From NCBI GenBank assembly GCA_963650805.1, contig CAVJMG010000001.1, positions 372,001-436,000 on the forward strand: a stretch of DNA of 64,000 nucleotides. The letters run 5' to 3'. Within the stretch, counting starts at the first letter, position 1. Each line of letters starts with the position of its first letter. A program made the position numbers and the translations under genes. Of the stretch, positions 32,724-41,698 are shown piece by piece. This DNA is from Alloenteromonas sp963650805 (GTDB taxonomy: Bacteria; Bacillota_I; Bacilli_A; RFN20; CAG-826). Below the pieces are notes generated by a model. It was given only the letters and a program-made list of their open reading frames with translations, made no database searches and was not told the origin of the DNA.

Positions 32724-35494
32724 TACTTATTGAGGTCCTTCTTGCCTTGGAAGGGTCTAGCGATGGTTCTGCCGATCCTTGCGCCCTCCTCTTTTAGCAC
32801 CGCGCCGACGAGGTGCTCATAATCAGGACCCCATTTGGGCTTAGCCATGGCGTGGAGAGAAATCGCGTCGAATTTGCAGCGCGTCGTGCAAAGCCCGCAC
32901 CCGATGCAGATGCCCTCATCGACGATGGCCCTGCCGCAAGAAAGGCAACGGGAAGCCTCGGCTTTGACTTGGGCCTCGGTGAAGGGAAGGCGCGGGTCAT
33001 GGGCGGTCAGTTCCTTGCTCTTATCGAGGTTGACGTATTGACGGGGCGTATGGTCGTAATCCTTGATCTCGGAGAGGTTGTCCTTATCGATCGCGGTGAA
33101 GTTGTCTCGCCTCACCCTCCCCAAGGTCAAGGAATGGCCTTCGTGGACGTAACGATGCAAGGAATCCGCGCCTTCTTTGCCCGCGGCGATCGCATCGATT
33201 GCAAAACGGGGGCCGGAATAGACGTCGCCACCAACGAAGACGTCACTTTGCTTGGTTTGGTAGGTCCATGAATCGGCGAGGATGAAGCCTCCCCTGCGGG
33301 TTTCGACTTCGCTATTTTCAAGCAATCCGCCTAGCTCTACGCTTTGTCCGATCGCGGTGAGGATATAACTAGCCTCTTCCTCTGCGATCTGCGTTTCATC
33401 GTAGACGGGGGCGAACTTGCCGGAAGCGTCTTTTACGCTTAGGCATTTCTTGAAGACGATGCCAGTGGCCTTGCCGTCGCTATTTTCGATTTCCAATGGG
33501 CCCCATCCGTTATGGATTTCGATTCCTTCGGATAAAGCGTCTTCGATTTCATCTTTTGAAGCGGGCATTTCCTTCCTAGATTCAAGGCAATACATGCTCA
33601 CTTCTCCGCCAGAGCGCTTCGCCGCCCTAGCGACGTCCATGGCGACGTTGCCGCCTCCAACGACAACGACTTTGCCGTGGAGCGGATACCCGGATTCGTT
33701 GTAGGCGTGGAGGAAGGAGACGCCGGAGATGACGTTCTCGCTTTCTTCCCCGGGAACGCCGAGCTTCCTGCCGCCTTGGCAGCCGATGGCGAGGTAGAAG
33801 CCTTTGTAGCCTTCTTCGCGGAGCTGCTGAAGCGTGATGTCTTTCCCGACTTCCACGCCGCATTTAATCTCCACTCCGAGGGCTTTGACGGCTTCGATTT
33901 CAGCATTCACCAAATCCTTCTCCAAGCGAAAGCTAGGCATGCCGTATCTCATCATGCCGCCAGGGATGGCGTTCTTATCGAAAACGGTGACGGAATGGCC
34001 AAGTATTGCGAGGTAATAGGCGCAGGATAACCCTGCAGGGCCGGCGCCGATGACGGCGATTTTATGGCCGGAGGTATAGTATTTCTCAGGAATATAGCGC
34101 GTTTCCGAATTCAAGTCGCGGAGAGCGAGGAAACGCTTAACTTCATCAATGGATACCGGGGCGTCAAGAGTTCCCCTGGTGCAAACTTGCTCGCAGTATT
34201 TATGGCAAATGGAGCCGCAGACGGCAGGGAAGGGATTTTCTTTCTTAATGAGGGCGAGGGCTTCTTCGTAACGGCCTTGCTTCGCAAGTTCAAGATAGCC
34301 CTGCACGGCGATGTGGGCGGGGCAAGCGACTTTGCAGGGGGCGGTCCCGGTTTCCTTATAGACGTTTTGCCTATTGGTTAAGAAATCGTTGCCCTCCCAC
34401 TGCTTCTTGCCGAAGAAAAGGTGATTCCCGGGAACTTCGTGGGGCTTGATGCGGATATGCTCTTTGGTGCAGAGCTTCTCGCCGAGCTTGACCGCGTTTT
34501 GGGGGCAGACTTCGACGCATCCCCCGCAGGCGACGCATTTGCTAGGATCGACTTTAGCGCGATAATTCGACGATGAAAGATTGGGCGAAGAGGTGTACCA
34601 GCTGGTCTTCAAGGCCATGCAGGTATCCCAAGGGCAATTGCAGATAAAGCAGGAATAGTCCTTGCCGTCGACGTTGGACAATTGATGGACGTAGCCCTTG
34701 TCTTCGGCTTTCTTGAGGATCTCCTCGGCTTCTTGGCGGGTGAGTTTGCGGTGCTTGCCCGAGCGGACGAGGCTAGAGGCGAGCTTGCCCAAGGAGATGC
34801 ACCACTCCCCTTCTAAGTCGGCGGTGCCTTCTCCGACCATTCTCCTCAATCTGCGGCATTCGCAATATCCAACGGCGATGCAGCCCTCTTTCTCGGCCCA
34901 ATCCAGCCAATGGGAGACTTCGTCGGTGCTGACCTTCCTACTTTCGTTTTGAATGGCCTTCTCCACCGGGATGGTGCGCATAAGCGCGTTGCCATGGGGA
35001 ACGAAGGCGGAAATCATCTTCTGCAGGTCGAGGATGTAATTAAGGAAGGCGGGGGCGATTTCGGGGCTATGCTCCAAAATAGAGGCCGTGTAGGCGGTGT
35101 TCTCCATTCCCCCAGGGGCAAACACTGGCATTTTGACTTTATCGATTGAGGAATCCTTTTCGGTGCAGTATTCCAAGATGCCGATGTTGACCAAATCGTT
35201 GATGAATTTGGCGGTGGAAACGATGTCTTTGCCATAGATTTTGGAAAGTTCATCGATCGTGTATTCGTGACGGAGCTTTATCTTGAGCAGGAAATCGACC
35301 TGCTCGTCGCTTAAAAGCCTATCGAAGAAGATGTATTCCCAAGAATACTGATCCGGGAAGGGGTTGAGCATGTTGATGTGCTTAACCAGTTTCGTGAGGT
35401 TCTTCCGGGTTTCGGGATGCTCTTTCTTGTATTCTTCGTATTTGGCCATGCACTCCTTTTCGCCAAGGGTCCATTGATGCTTCTTGCTTGCCAT
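32723..35494 (-). CDS. Large Fe-S/FAD oxidoreductase, GltD-like
   Basis: 923 residues from the ATG at 35494 (AAAGGAGATATTT upstream; the longer frame to 35623 is not supported). Layout: an N-terminal helical, winged-helix-like part (1-120); a Cys-rich domain with CECRR and CNCPWDTC; a 4Fe-4S ferredoxin segment (about 330-350, CVACGGCVEVCPQ). The GltD-like core follows: a Cys-rich start with CKVACPAHI and GSICHKYCEQVC, then FAD and NADPH Rossmann motifs VIGAGPAGLSCAYYLA and VVVGGGNVAMDVARAA. A C-terminal ferredoxin-like site is CIGCGLCTTRC. The family transfers electrons between NAD(P)H and Fe-S partners, but the substrate is unknown. Coupled to hypA. Confidence 0.85.
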   Translation of the reverse strand: MASKKHQWTLGEKECMAKYEEYKKEHPETRKNLTKLVKHINMLNPFPDQYSWEYIFFDRLLSDEQVDFLLKIKLRHEYTIDELSKIYGKDIVSTAKFINDLVNIGILEYCTEKDSSIDKVKMPVFAPGGMENTAYTASILEHSPEIAPAFLNYILDLQKMISAFVPHGNALMRTIPVEKAIQNESRKVSTDEVSHWLDWAEKEGCIAVGYCECRRLRRMVGEGTADLEGEWCISLGKLASSLVRSGKHRKLTRQEAEEILKKAEDKGYVHQLSNVDGKDYSCFICNCPWDTCMALKTSWYTSSPNLSSSNYRAKVDPSKCVACGGCVEVCPQNAVKLGEKLCTKEHIRIKPHEVPGNHLFFGKKQWEGNDFLTNRQNVYKETGTAPCKVACPAHIAVQGYLELAKQGRYEEALALIKKENPFPAVCGSICHKYCEQVCTRGTLDAPVSIDEVKRFLALRDLNSETRYIPEKYYTSGHKIAVIGAGPAGLSCAYYLAILGHSVTVFDKNAIPGGMMRYGMPSFRLEKDLVNAEIEAVKALGVEIKCGVEVGKDITLQQLREEGYKGFYLAIGCQGGRKLGVPGEESENVISGVSFLHAYNESGYPLHGKVVVVGGGNVAMDVARAAKRSGGEVSMYCLESRKEMPASKDEIEDALSEGIEIHNGWGPLEIENSDGKATGIVFKKCLSVKDASGKFAPVYDETQIAEEEASYILTAIGQSVELGGLLENSEVETRRGGFILADSWTYQTKQSDVFVGGDVYSGPRFAIDAIAAGKEGADSLHRYVHEGHSLTLGRVRRDNFTAIDKDNLSEIKDYDHTPRQYVNLDKSKELTAHDPRLPFTEAQVKAEASRCLSCGRAIVDEGICIGCGLCTTRCKFDAISLHAMAKPKWGPDYEHLVGAVLKEEGARIGRTIARPFQGKKDLNK

Positions 35495-35636
35495 AAATAT
35501 CTCCTTTACGGGCGTATCATATACGATTAGAAAAGGCAAATAATCCTTAACATTTTTAGAAAGCGTGAAACAGCAGTCTGATGCAGTTTTTCGGCTCCAT
35601 CCGAAGGGGTCTAACAAGGGCAAGCAAAAAATTTAT

Positions 35637-35687
35637 GGTATACTTTATGGTATACTTTTATGGTATACATTTTGATTTAAGGTATAC
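35637..35687. repeat. Upstream array of ATPase copy 5, unit GGTATAC
   Basis: GGTATAC at 35637, 35649, 35662 and 35681 (spacings 12, 13 and 19), usually in ATGGTATACTTTT. It contains the palindrome GTATAC. The array is about 200 bp before the ATG at 35889. Confidence 0.85.
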
Positions 35688-35888
35688 TTTTCGGAGTATT
35701 CGTGAGCTCTTAATAAAGCTACTGTTTTCTCGATGGGAAGCTTTCTTTTGGGCAGGGTTTAACGCTTTGTTACCCAAAACCGAATTTAGTCTAAGATGCC
35801 GTCTTCGTTTATAACCCCTTTAACCCCCTTTGCATTTACTTTAAGGTGTTTATAATGCAATTAGGAGGCGACGCGGACAGAAAGAAAT

Positions 35889-37694
35889 ATGAAAGAAAAC
35901 GAAATCGAAGAAGCTCTGCAAGAGATAGAACGCCAAATCGCCTCCCTCCCGAAAGGCTATTTGACCGTGAAGAAGATATACGGCAAGCCCAGGCATTACC
36001 TCCAATGGAACGAAGGCAAAAAGAAGAAATCCAAATACGTCAGCGAAGACGCCTTCATGAAGGTTCAAGCGGAAATCAAGCAAAGGAAGGAACTCGAACG
36101 CGAAGCAAAATCGTTATCGGCATTACTCCCAGAAGGAAAAAGGAAAGGCGAAAAGGAAGAGTCCGTTACGTTAAGCAGCAATGTCCTCACGGGAAAACGC
36201 TTGGAGGTGTTCCTATTGGGAGAGGGCGAAAAAAAGAAAAGGAAAGCCCTCTTCGCCAAATTGCAAGATTATCTCTACGGAGATTACAAAGGTAAAGTCC
36301 TCATCCTTTATGGGCTGCGGAGAAGCGGCAAATCCACGTTGATTCGCCAGGCGATAAGCGAGATGGAGGAAGAGGATTTTCTCCGCACCGCCTTCATCCA
36401 AATCTATAAAGGCGAAACCCTGTCTAGCCTTTTCGACCAAATCAAAGCATTGCAGGGTTTGCATTACCGATACCTTTTCATCGATGAGGTGACTTTGCTA
36501 AACGATTTCATCGAAGGAGCCGGGTTCCTCGCGGACATTTTCGCTTGCTCAGACATGAAGATCGTTCTCTCCGGAACCGATTCATTGGGTTTTCGCTTCG
36601 CCTACAGCTCTTCTTTGTTCGACCGGGCTATATTGCTTCATACGACCTTCCTCCCCTACCGCGAGTTCGAAGAGGTCTTAGGAATCAGAGGAATCGATAA
36701 GTACATAGAATACGGAGGGACGATGTGGTTTGGGGGAGGCTCTTATAACCGAACGCCTTTTTTCGACGATGAGGATTGTCTGAATAATTACGTCGATAGC
36801 GCCATAGCAAATAACATCCAGCATTCTTTGGAATGTTATCAGGATGGAGGGCACTTCAGGGACCTTTATGACCTCTATCAAAAGAAAGAGCTCACCAACG
36901 TCATAAATAGAGTCGTTGAAGATATGAACCACCGTTTCGCCCTTGAAGCGCTTAATGAGGATTTCGTTTCCCATGATTTAGGGATATCCGCAAGGAACCT
37001 AAGGAACGAAGAAGATGAATATTTCCACGTTCTCGATCGCATCGACAAAGAAAAGGTCACATCCCGTCTCAAAGAGCTTTTGGAAATCAAAAACAAAGAG
37101 GAAAGGGAGATTTCCTTAGAAGAAGCTCACCGAAAAGAGATAGGAGAATACCTAAGCGCCTTGGATATGATATTCCCCGTGGAATTAAGGAGCATTCATC
37201 CTTCATCCAAGGCAAGGTATCAGACTCTTTTCGCCTTGCCAGGGCTGCGTTATGCCCAAGCAAAAGCGCTTGTGTCCTCCTTAAGCAAAGACCAGGTTTT
37301 CGCCTCTTTGCCCTTAAAAGAGAGAAATCTCGTGGTTGAACGCATCCTGAATGAAATCAAAGGAAGGATGATGGAAGACATCGTTTTGTTAGAAACAAAG
37401 CTAGCCTTCCCCAAAAAAGAAGTCTTCAAGCTCGAATTCCCCTTTGGGGAGTTCGACATGGTTATCTTCGATGAAAAGAACGAAACTTGCGAAATCTACG
37501 AAATCAAGCATAGTGAGATGCTTACCGAAGAGCAGTACCGTCACCTCGTAAACGAAGAGATGTTGAGCCAAACGAGTTTCCGCTATGGAGAGATCACAAA
37601 AAGAGCAGTCATCTACCGAGGGGGAAGCAAAACCATTCCAAACGGAATTGTTTATTTAAACGTCGAGGAGTATCTGAAAAGCCTTGGGGAATAG
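35889..37694 (+). CDS. AAA ATPase with N-terminal extension (copy 5)
   Basis: 601 residues, the longest of the five. Residues 1-90 form a charged coiled-coil-like domain (EEALQEIERQIASLPKGYLT, then HYLQWNEGKKKKSKYV), which resembles small DUF6788-type proteins. The ATPase domain follows: Walker A YGLRRSGKSTLIRQ, Walker B RYLFIDEVTLL, sensor IVLSGTDSL. A long helical middle part leads to a C-terminal nuclease-like region with FDMVIFDEKNETCEIYEIKHSE (D then ExK). The ATG has only a distant AGGAGG, 20 bases away, so the start is a little unsure. Fifth member of the family and terminated by a strong hairpin. Confidence 0.8.
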   Translation: MKENEIEEALQEIERQIASLPKGYLTVKKIYGKPRHYLQWNEGKKKKSKYVSEDAFMKVQAEIKQRKELEREAKSLSALLPEGKRKGEKEESVTLSSNVLTGKRLEVFLLGEGEKKKRKALFAKLQDYLYGDYKGKVLILYGLRRSGKSTLIRQAISEMEEEDFLRTAFIQIYKGETLSSLFDQIKALQGLHYRYLFIDEVTLLNDFIEGAGFLADIFACSDMKIVLSGTDSLGFRFAYSSSLFDRAILLHTTFLPYREFEEVLGIRGIDKYIEYGGTMWFGGGSYNRTPFFDDEDCLNNYVDSAIANNIQHSLECYQDGGHFRDLYDLYQKKELTNVINRVVEDMNHRFALEALNEDFVSHDLGISARNLRNEEDEYFHVLDRIDKEKVTSRLKELLEIKNKEEREISLEEAHRKEIGEYLSALDMIFPVELRSIHPSSKARYQTLFALPGLRYAQAKALVSSLSKDQVFASLPLKERNLVVERILNEIKGRMMEDIVLLETKLAFPKKEVFKLEFPFGEFDMVIFDEKNETCEIYEIKHSEMLTEEQYRHLVNEEMLSQTSFRYGEITKRAVIYRGGSKTIPNGIVYLNVEEYLKSLGE

Positions 37695-37709
37695 TTAATT
37701 AGAGAACGT

Positions 37710-37742
37710 AAAAGCGCCCATCGTTAACTGACGGGCGCTTTT
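37710..37742. terminator. Terminator after ATPase copy 5, possibly bidirectional
   Basis: AAAAGCGCCC (37710-37719) pairs with GGGCGCTTTT (37733-37742); 15 bp after the ATPase stop and 10 bp after the convergent lipoprotein stop. Confidence 0.85.
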
Positions 37743-37751
37743 CGTTAATGT

Positions 37752-37976
37752 TTAAATGTAGGGCAGGCTGACTTCTCCGCTTTCTTCTTTCTTACTAGAG
37801 GAAGATTCTTCAGAGGTCTCGTTATGGCTGCTCGAGGTTTCTTCTTTGCTAGAAGAGGAAGAAGAGGTCTCAGAGCTTCCCCTAGAGGAGGAAGACTGAT
37901 TCGTCTTCCCTCCCCCGCAGGAAACTAGAAGCAAGGATAGAGATAAAACGGAGAAGGCTATTCTCGATGACTTCAT
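37752..37976 (-). CDS. Small Ser-rich lipoprotein
   Basis: 74 residues. A lipoprotein signal (AFSVLSLSLLLVSC, lipobox LVSC) is followed by GGGK and a low-complexity tail of Ser and Glu ending SGEVSLPYI. It begins 3 bp after the stop of the 44-residue peptide gene, so it is co-transcribed with it. No catalytic residues. It may bind or protect the peptide outside the cell, as immunity lipoproteins do, but that is a guess. Confidence 0.65.
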   Translation of the reverse strand: MKSSRIAFSVLSLSLLLVSCGGGKTNQSSSSRGSSETSSSSSSKEETSSSHNETSEESSSSKKEESGEVSLPYI

Positions 37977-37979
37977 CTA

Positions 37980-38114
37980 TCAGATGGTCCACTTGCCAAG
38001 ATCCCCGATGGTGGGGTCGTAGGCATTCCCGAAGCCGCTGGTGCGGATGATGTCCTCATCGGCAAAGGTGATCACTTCAACGCTCGGGGTTTCGTATTTC
38101 TTTTCGTTTTCCAT
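37980..38114 (-). CDS. RiPP-precursor-like 44-residue peptide
   Basis: Too short for usual gene callers. AAGGAG nine bases before the ATG is a strong ribosome site. The sequence divides into a leader-like part, MENEKKYETPSVEVITFADE then DIIRTS, and a Gly-rich tail GFGNAYDPTIGDLGKWTI. The YxxPxV...F motif and the Thr two residues before a Gly match the leader pattern of lasso precursors (YxxPxL..., T-x-G). An Asp at tail position 7 would suit a ring, but no lasso cyclase or transglutaminase-like protease is visible. It lies between an exported protein and a lipoprotein, divergent from a PqqD, HprK-like, peptidase and ABC operon. Precursor status is inference. Confidence 0.7.
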   Translation of the reverse strand: MENEKKYETPSVEVITFADEDIIRTSGFGNAYDPTIGDLGKWTI

Positions 38115-38148
38115 TGTTAGTTACTCCTTTTATTCAATGTGGTTTAGG

Positions 38149-40077
38149 TTATTCGCTGACTTTGCCCGCGGCTAAATAGCCAAGGGTCGTAGCGATATCG
38201 CCGTCATAGGCTCCGGTGTCAATGTATTCCTTCGCAAGAGAAGCAACGGAAGCGCTTCTTTCAGAGAAATAGACGGTAGCCCCGGTGTCGAGGGTCAAGA
38301 AGCCAACGGCGTAAACCATAGTATTTAAGCTAGTGGTATTAACCTCGATATAGGTGTTGAACACGTAGTAGTCAACGCTTCCGATGGTTTGGGCAACCCC
38401 GATTGGGGTGGAACCGGAAGCCGCGGAAACATTTTCGGTCCAGGTATTGCTGCTGGAAGAATCGAGTTTACCGGCTTTGATTGCAGCAACGAGCGAGTCG
38501 CATCCATTCAAGTTTGTGGCGCAGGTCACGCCATAGCTGGCGATAGACCCTTCGGCCGCGGTAACGGCGTCATAATTAGCCTTCTCGAGAAGGGCGCCGA
38601 AGCGCATGCCGATGTCAGAGATGTTCATCCCCGGCTCAGAAGATTCATACTTACCAAAAATTTCGATTTGAGAGATGTATAATCTCGCACTGTCACTAGT
38701 GATGGTGAGTTTCTCGAGTTCAGATCCATTAAGATCCGTAGATTCATAACTACTAAAAGTCGTTCCTTTAACGGTAATGCCTTCACCGGCGGATTCATCA
38801 TTTGCCGCTAAAGCAAACTTGACAGACTCAATCGCTTTCCACTGTGCAGCATGAATAACCAATTTTTTAACAAGTATTTTTTCCGAAAAAGTAAATGTAA
38901 TCGAGCCGCCTGCGCCGCTTTTTCCGACTTTTAGCGGTTTTCCATCGGCGTGGTAGCAATTAGTCAGAGTATCGGCGCTAGCTTTAATGTCGCCAAGTCC
39001 AGAAAAAGTATAATACCCGTCAGACCAATTGGAAGCATCACTAGGAGTTACAGAATCATCGCAAAAGTGAAGGTTCCCGACCCCTTCAGCCATGGATCCA
39101 TACTTATAGTTCAATTGAGCTTTTGTTTCGGATTTTTTAAGAGCGGTATACGCATCGCCTTCGACAACATCCCATTTAGCATAAAGAGTGATATCTTCGG
39201 TTATTTTAGTGTCTGAGCTAAAACTATTCGTCTTTTCCTTGTCCGTATACCAACCCACGAATTCATAAAGACCGGTCCAGTCTTCGTATAAATAAGACTT
39301 GGGAAGAGGGTTCGTGATCGTACCATCGACTTCAACGGCTTCCGATGGCTTTAAATCCAAGTTAGTGATGTTTTTGTAATTGACTTCACCGTAATCGTAT
39401 GTAACAACCGGCGCTTCGGAAACAATCTTAGTTAAATAGGTGAATTTAATTGTATGGATATATGCATACTGCTTTTTTGCGCCCGATATCGTGACTGTTT
39501 TTGTAGCAGTTTGATTCCCGCCATCCAAATCAGAAAAAACAAAATCAGTCCAATCGGTGCAATTAAACGAAGATGCGGCTTCGTTCTTGGCGGTTTCGTT
39601 ATCGAAGGCCACTTTAATGCATCCTGTATCGCCGCTTTTTTCAACGCAGGCATTTATGGTGACTTCGCTGATAATCGCCCCTTCTTCTCCAAAACTAAAA
39701 ACAAGTGACCCAGCGTTTTTGCTCGCACTGAGTCTCATTGCATAACCGCCATTGCTATCTTTGCCATTAAAATAGCAATAAGAAATGGAATTGACGGTCG
39801 GAGCAGAAACGGAAGCGTCCGAAGCCCAAGTATACAATTTTGAAAAACTGTCTTTAGTAGCTGCTTTGGTAATATTTGCCATGCCAACGCTAGTTCCAAA
39901 CGTTATCGTCCCGGTAGACTTTATATATCCATCGACTATTGAGGAACTATCGTCCCCCCCCTCTGCCGCGGCATTAAAAACTCTCCCTTGATTCAACGCG
40001 CCTCCATTGCAGATAGCGGAGCTGAAACAGGGAGAGGCAAGCAAAGCCAAACTACTTAGAATCGCCAATCGTTTCAT
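38149..40077 (-). CDS. Exported surface protein with InlB-type repeat
   Basis: 642 residues from the ATG at 40077, which has AGAGGAAAAC upstream and a signal peptide LAILSSLALLASPCFSSA. Two beta-sandwich domains of the type seen in the M6 protease (first at about 50-215, second at about 320-485) flank an InlB B-repeat-like module (about 215-305, LYEFVGWYTDKEKTNSF ... TLYAKW). The C-terminal region (about 490-640) is rich in Ser, Ala and Tyr with no known motif. No LPXTG. First gene of the operon with the 44-residue peptide, 34 bp downstream. Confidence 0.75.
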   Translation of the reverse strand: MKRLAILSSLALLASPCFSSAICNGGALNQGRVFNAAAEGGDDSSSIVDGYIKSTGTITFGTSVGMANITKAATKDSFSKLYTWASDASVSAPTVNSISYCYFNGKDSNGGYAMRLSASKNAGSLVFSFGEEGAIISEVTINACVEKSGDTGCIKVAFDNETAKNEAASSFNCTDWTDFVFSDLDGGNQTATKTVTISGAKKQYAYIHTIKFTYLTKIVSEAPVVTYDYGEVNYKNITNLDLKPSEAVEVDGTITNPLPKSYLYEDWTGLYEFVGWYTDKEKTNSFSSDTKITEDITLYAKWDVVEGDAYTALKKSETKAQLNYKYGSMAEGVGNLHFCDDSVTPSDASNWSDGYYTFSGLGDIKASADTLTNCYHADGKPLKVGKSGAGGSITFTFSEKILVKKLVIHAAQWKAIESVKFALAANDESAGEGITVKGTTFSSYESTDLNGSELEKLTITSDSARLYISQIEIFGKYESSEPGMNISDIGMRFGALLEKANYDAVTAAEGSIASYGVTCATNLNGCDSLVAAIKAGKLDSSSSNTWTENVSAASGSTPIGVAQTIGSVDYYVFNTYIEVNTTSLNTMVYAVGFLTLDTGATVYFSERSASVASLAKEYIDTGAYDGDIATTLGYLAAGKVSE

Positions 40078-40285
40078 AAGTTTTCCTCTTTCTATGTTTT
40101 TTTGACCAAACGCCTTCAGAATGAACGGCACTCAATCGAGAGGTATTCTATCACCCTCGTTAGGGAGAGGAACATACCAAAAATAGAATTTGCAAAGCCT
40201 TAGGAGATTTTCATCAATTCACGATGAAATCCCATAGGGTCGCCCTCTCTTTTCTTAAAGGGGCGTTGGACTTAGAATTACGGGC

Positions 40286-41008
40286 ATGGTGGAATTCAAG
40301 ATGAAACTCGCGGGCAAAATCCTAAGAGTCTCTTGTTTTGAGCCCTCCACGAAGGAATATTGCAGGGATTACATCGTCTTGGATTCTTTGCCCGAGGATT
40401 ATTGCTTCCAGATTGGGGAAGCAGACATCCAAAGGGAGAAGAACCTTGATTGCAATAAGGGGATGTATGGCTCGGTAGAACTATCCTGCCTTTATAGGAT
40501 GATTGTCGGTAAGCTTGCTTATGATGACATCATCCTTTTTCATTGCTCTTCTTTCTCATACAAGGAGGGTGCCTACTGCGTATCCGCCCATTCGGGGGTG
40601 GGGAAATCCACTCATGTGGGGTTGCTCAAATCAGTCTACGGGGATGAGATTGATTACATCAATGACGATAAACCCCTACTGTCGTTTAAGAAGGACGGGA
40701 TATACGTCTATGGAACCCCATGGGACGGGAAGGAGAGGCGGTCGAATAACGTCTGCTATCCTTTGAAGGGAATCGCCTTCTTGTCTAGAAGCGAATCCAA
40801 TTCCATCTCGAGGATGAATAAGAAGGAAGCCTATAGATTCCTCCTTGAGCAGATTTATATCCCTAGAAACAAGGAGGCCTTGCTACGGGTATTGCCCCTA
40901 CTCGATAGATTGCTAAGCGAGACGGACATCTATGATCTAAGGGCCAATATGGAGACGAATGCGGCTAAGACGACATACGAAGGAATGCTAGAAAGGAAGG
41001 CATTATGA
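40286..41008 (+). CDS. HPr-kinase-like protein of a RiPP-type locus
   Basis: 240 residues. A kinase domain like HprK: Walker A AHSGVGKSTHV near residue 104, NDDKPLLSF, and GTPWDGKERRSNN. HprK-like kinases in peptide clusters (as in paeninodin-type lasso loci) phosphorylate peptide Ser residues; the true target here is unknown. The start may be the ATG at 40301, which has GGTGG at a better distance. It overlaps the PqqD-like gene by 4 bp. Not the true housekeeping HprK, which is longer. Confidence 0.8.
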   Translation: MVEFKMKLAGKILRVSCFEPSTKEYCRDYIVLDSLPEDYCFQIGEADIQREKNLDCNKGMYGSVELSCLYRMIVGKLAYDDIILFHCSSFSYKEGAYCVSAHSGVGKSTHVGLLKSVYGDEIDYINDDKPLLSFKKDGIYVYGTPWDGKERRSNNVCYPLKGIAFLSRSESNSISRMNKKEAYRFLLEQIYIPRNKEALLRVLPLLDRLLSETDIYDLRANMETNAAKTTYEGMLERKAL

Positions 41009-41271
41009 AACTAAAGGAAGACTTCATCGTGCATAAGGGGGAGAACGGGGCCATATTGCTCGCTAGCGGGGGCTCCGCCGAAACTTTCCGCGGAATCGTG
41101 AGGCTAAACGCCACCGCGGAGGAGATTGTCTCCTATTTGCAAGAAGAGACCACCAAGGAGGAGATATTGGAGAAATTCACCAAAGAGTATCCTTCCGTCC
41201 CTAGGCAGACCCTATCCAAGGACATCGATAACGTCATTGCCCAATTAGAGGGGATCCATGCCCTCGTCTAA
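41005..41271 (+). CDS. PqqD-like peptide-binding protein
   Basis: 88 residues with the PqqD (RiPP recognition element) build: beta strands at about 5-25 (FIVHKGENGAILLAS), a FRGIVRLNATAEEIVSYL helix and an end with TKEEILEKFTKEY. PqqD domains bind leader peptides. It overlaps both neighbours by a few bases (4 and 14 bp), so the operon is tightly coupled. With its nearby precursor-like peptide this points to a peptide-modification system. Confidence 0.85.
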   Translation: MKLKEDFIVHKGENGAILLASGGSAETFRGIVRLNATAEEIVSYLQEETTKEEILEKFTKEYPSVPRQTLSKDIDNVIAQLEGIHALV

Positions 41272-41698
41272 GGCAAGCTTTGAGTCCTTGCTTGAAAGCG
41301 AGGGGGAGCTCACCTACACCTCCGAGGGCTATTCGATGTACCCCCTTATCAACAACGGGGGCGACGTCCTTAGAATCGTGAAGTTGGACCGCCCCATAAA
41401 AAGAGGGGACGTGCTTCTATATAAAGACAGCAAGGGGCATTATATCCTTCACCGGCTCATCAAGATTAAAAAGAACGGGATCCTCATCCTTGCAGGAGAC
41501 AACAACTCCTGGAGGGACGAGCCCATAAAGAAAGAGTCGGTGCTTGGGAGATTGAAGTGCATCGACAAAAAGGATGGGAGTTCAATCGATTTAGATAGGG
41601 ATAAGAAATTCAACTCCTTCTGCTGCGTCCACTTCTTCTACCTCAAAGCCTTCTTGCTCAAAAGCAAGCGTTGCATCAGAAAAGCATTCAAAAAGTGA
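41258..41698 (+). CDS. S24/S26-type peptidase
   Basis: 146 residues of the S24/S26 fold. GYSMYPLI gives the catalytic Ser, and VLYKDSKGHYILHRLIKI with a His in place of the Lys suggests a Ser-His type site. LILAGDNNSWRDEP is the conserved third box. No transmembrane helix is clear. AGAGGGG precedes the ATG. Placed between PqqD and ABC genes, it may cut the leader of the peptide, replacing the transglutaminase-like protease of lasso clusters. Inferred from context. Confidence 0.8.
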   Translation: MPSSKASFESLLESEGELTYTSEGYSMYPLINNGGDVLRIVKLDRPIKRGDVLLYKDSKGHYILHRLIKIKKNGILILAGDNNSWRDEPIKKESVLGRLKCIDKKDGSSIDLDRDKKFNSFCCVHFFYLKAFLLKSKRCIRKAFKK

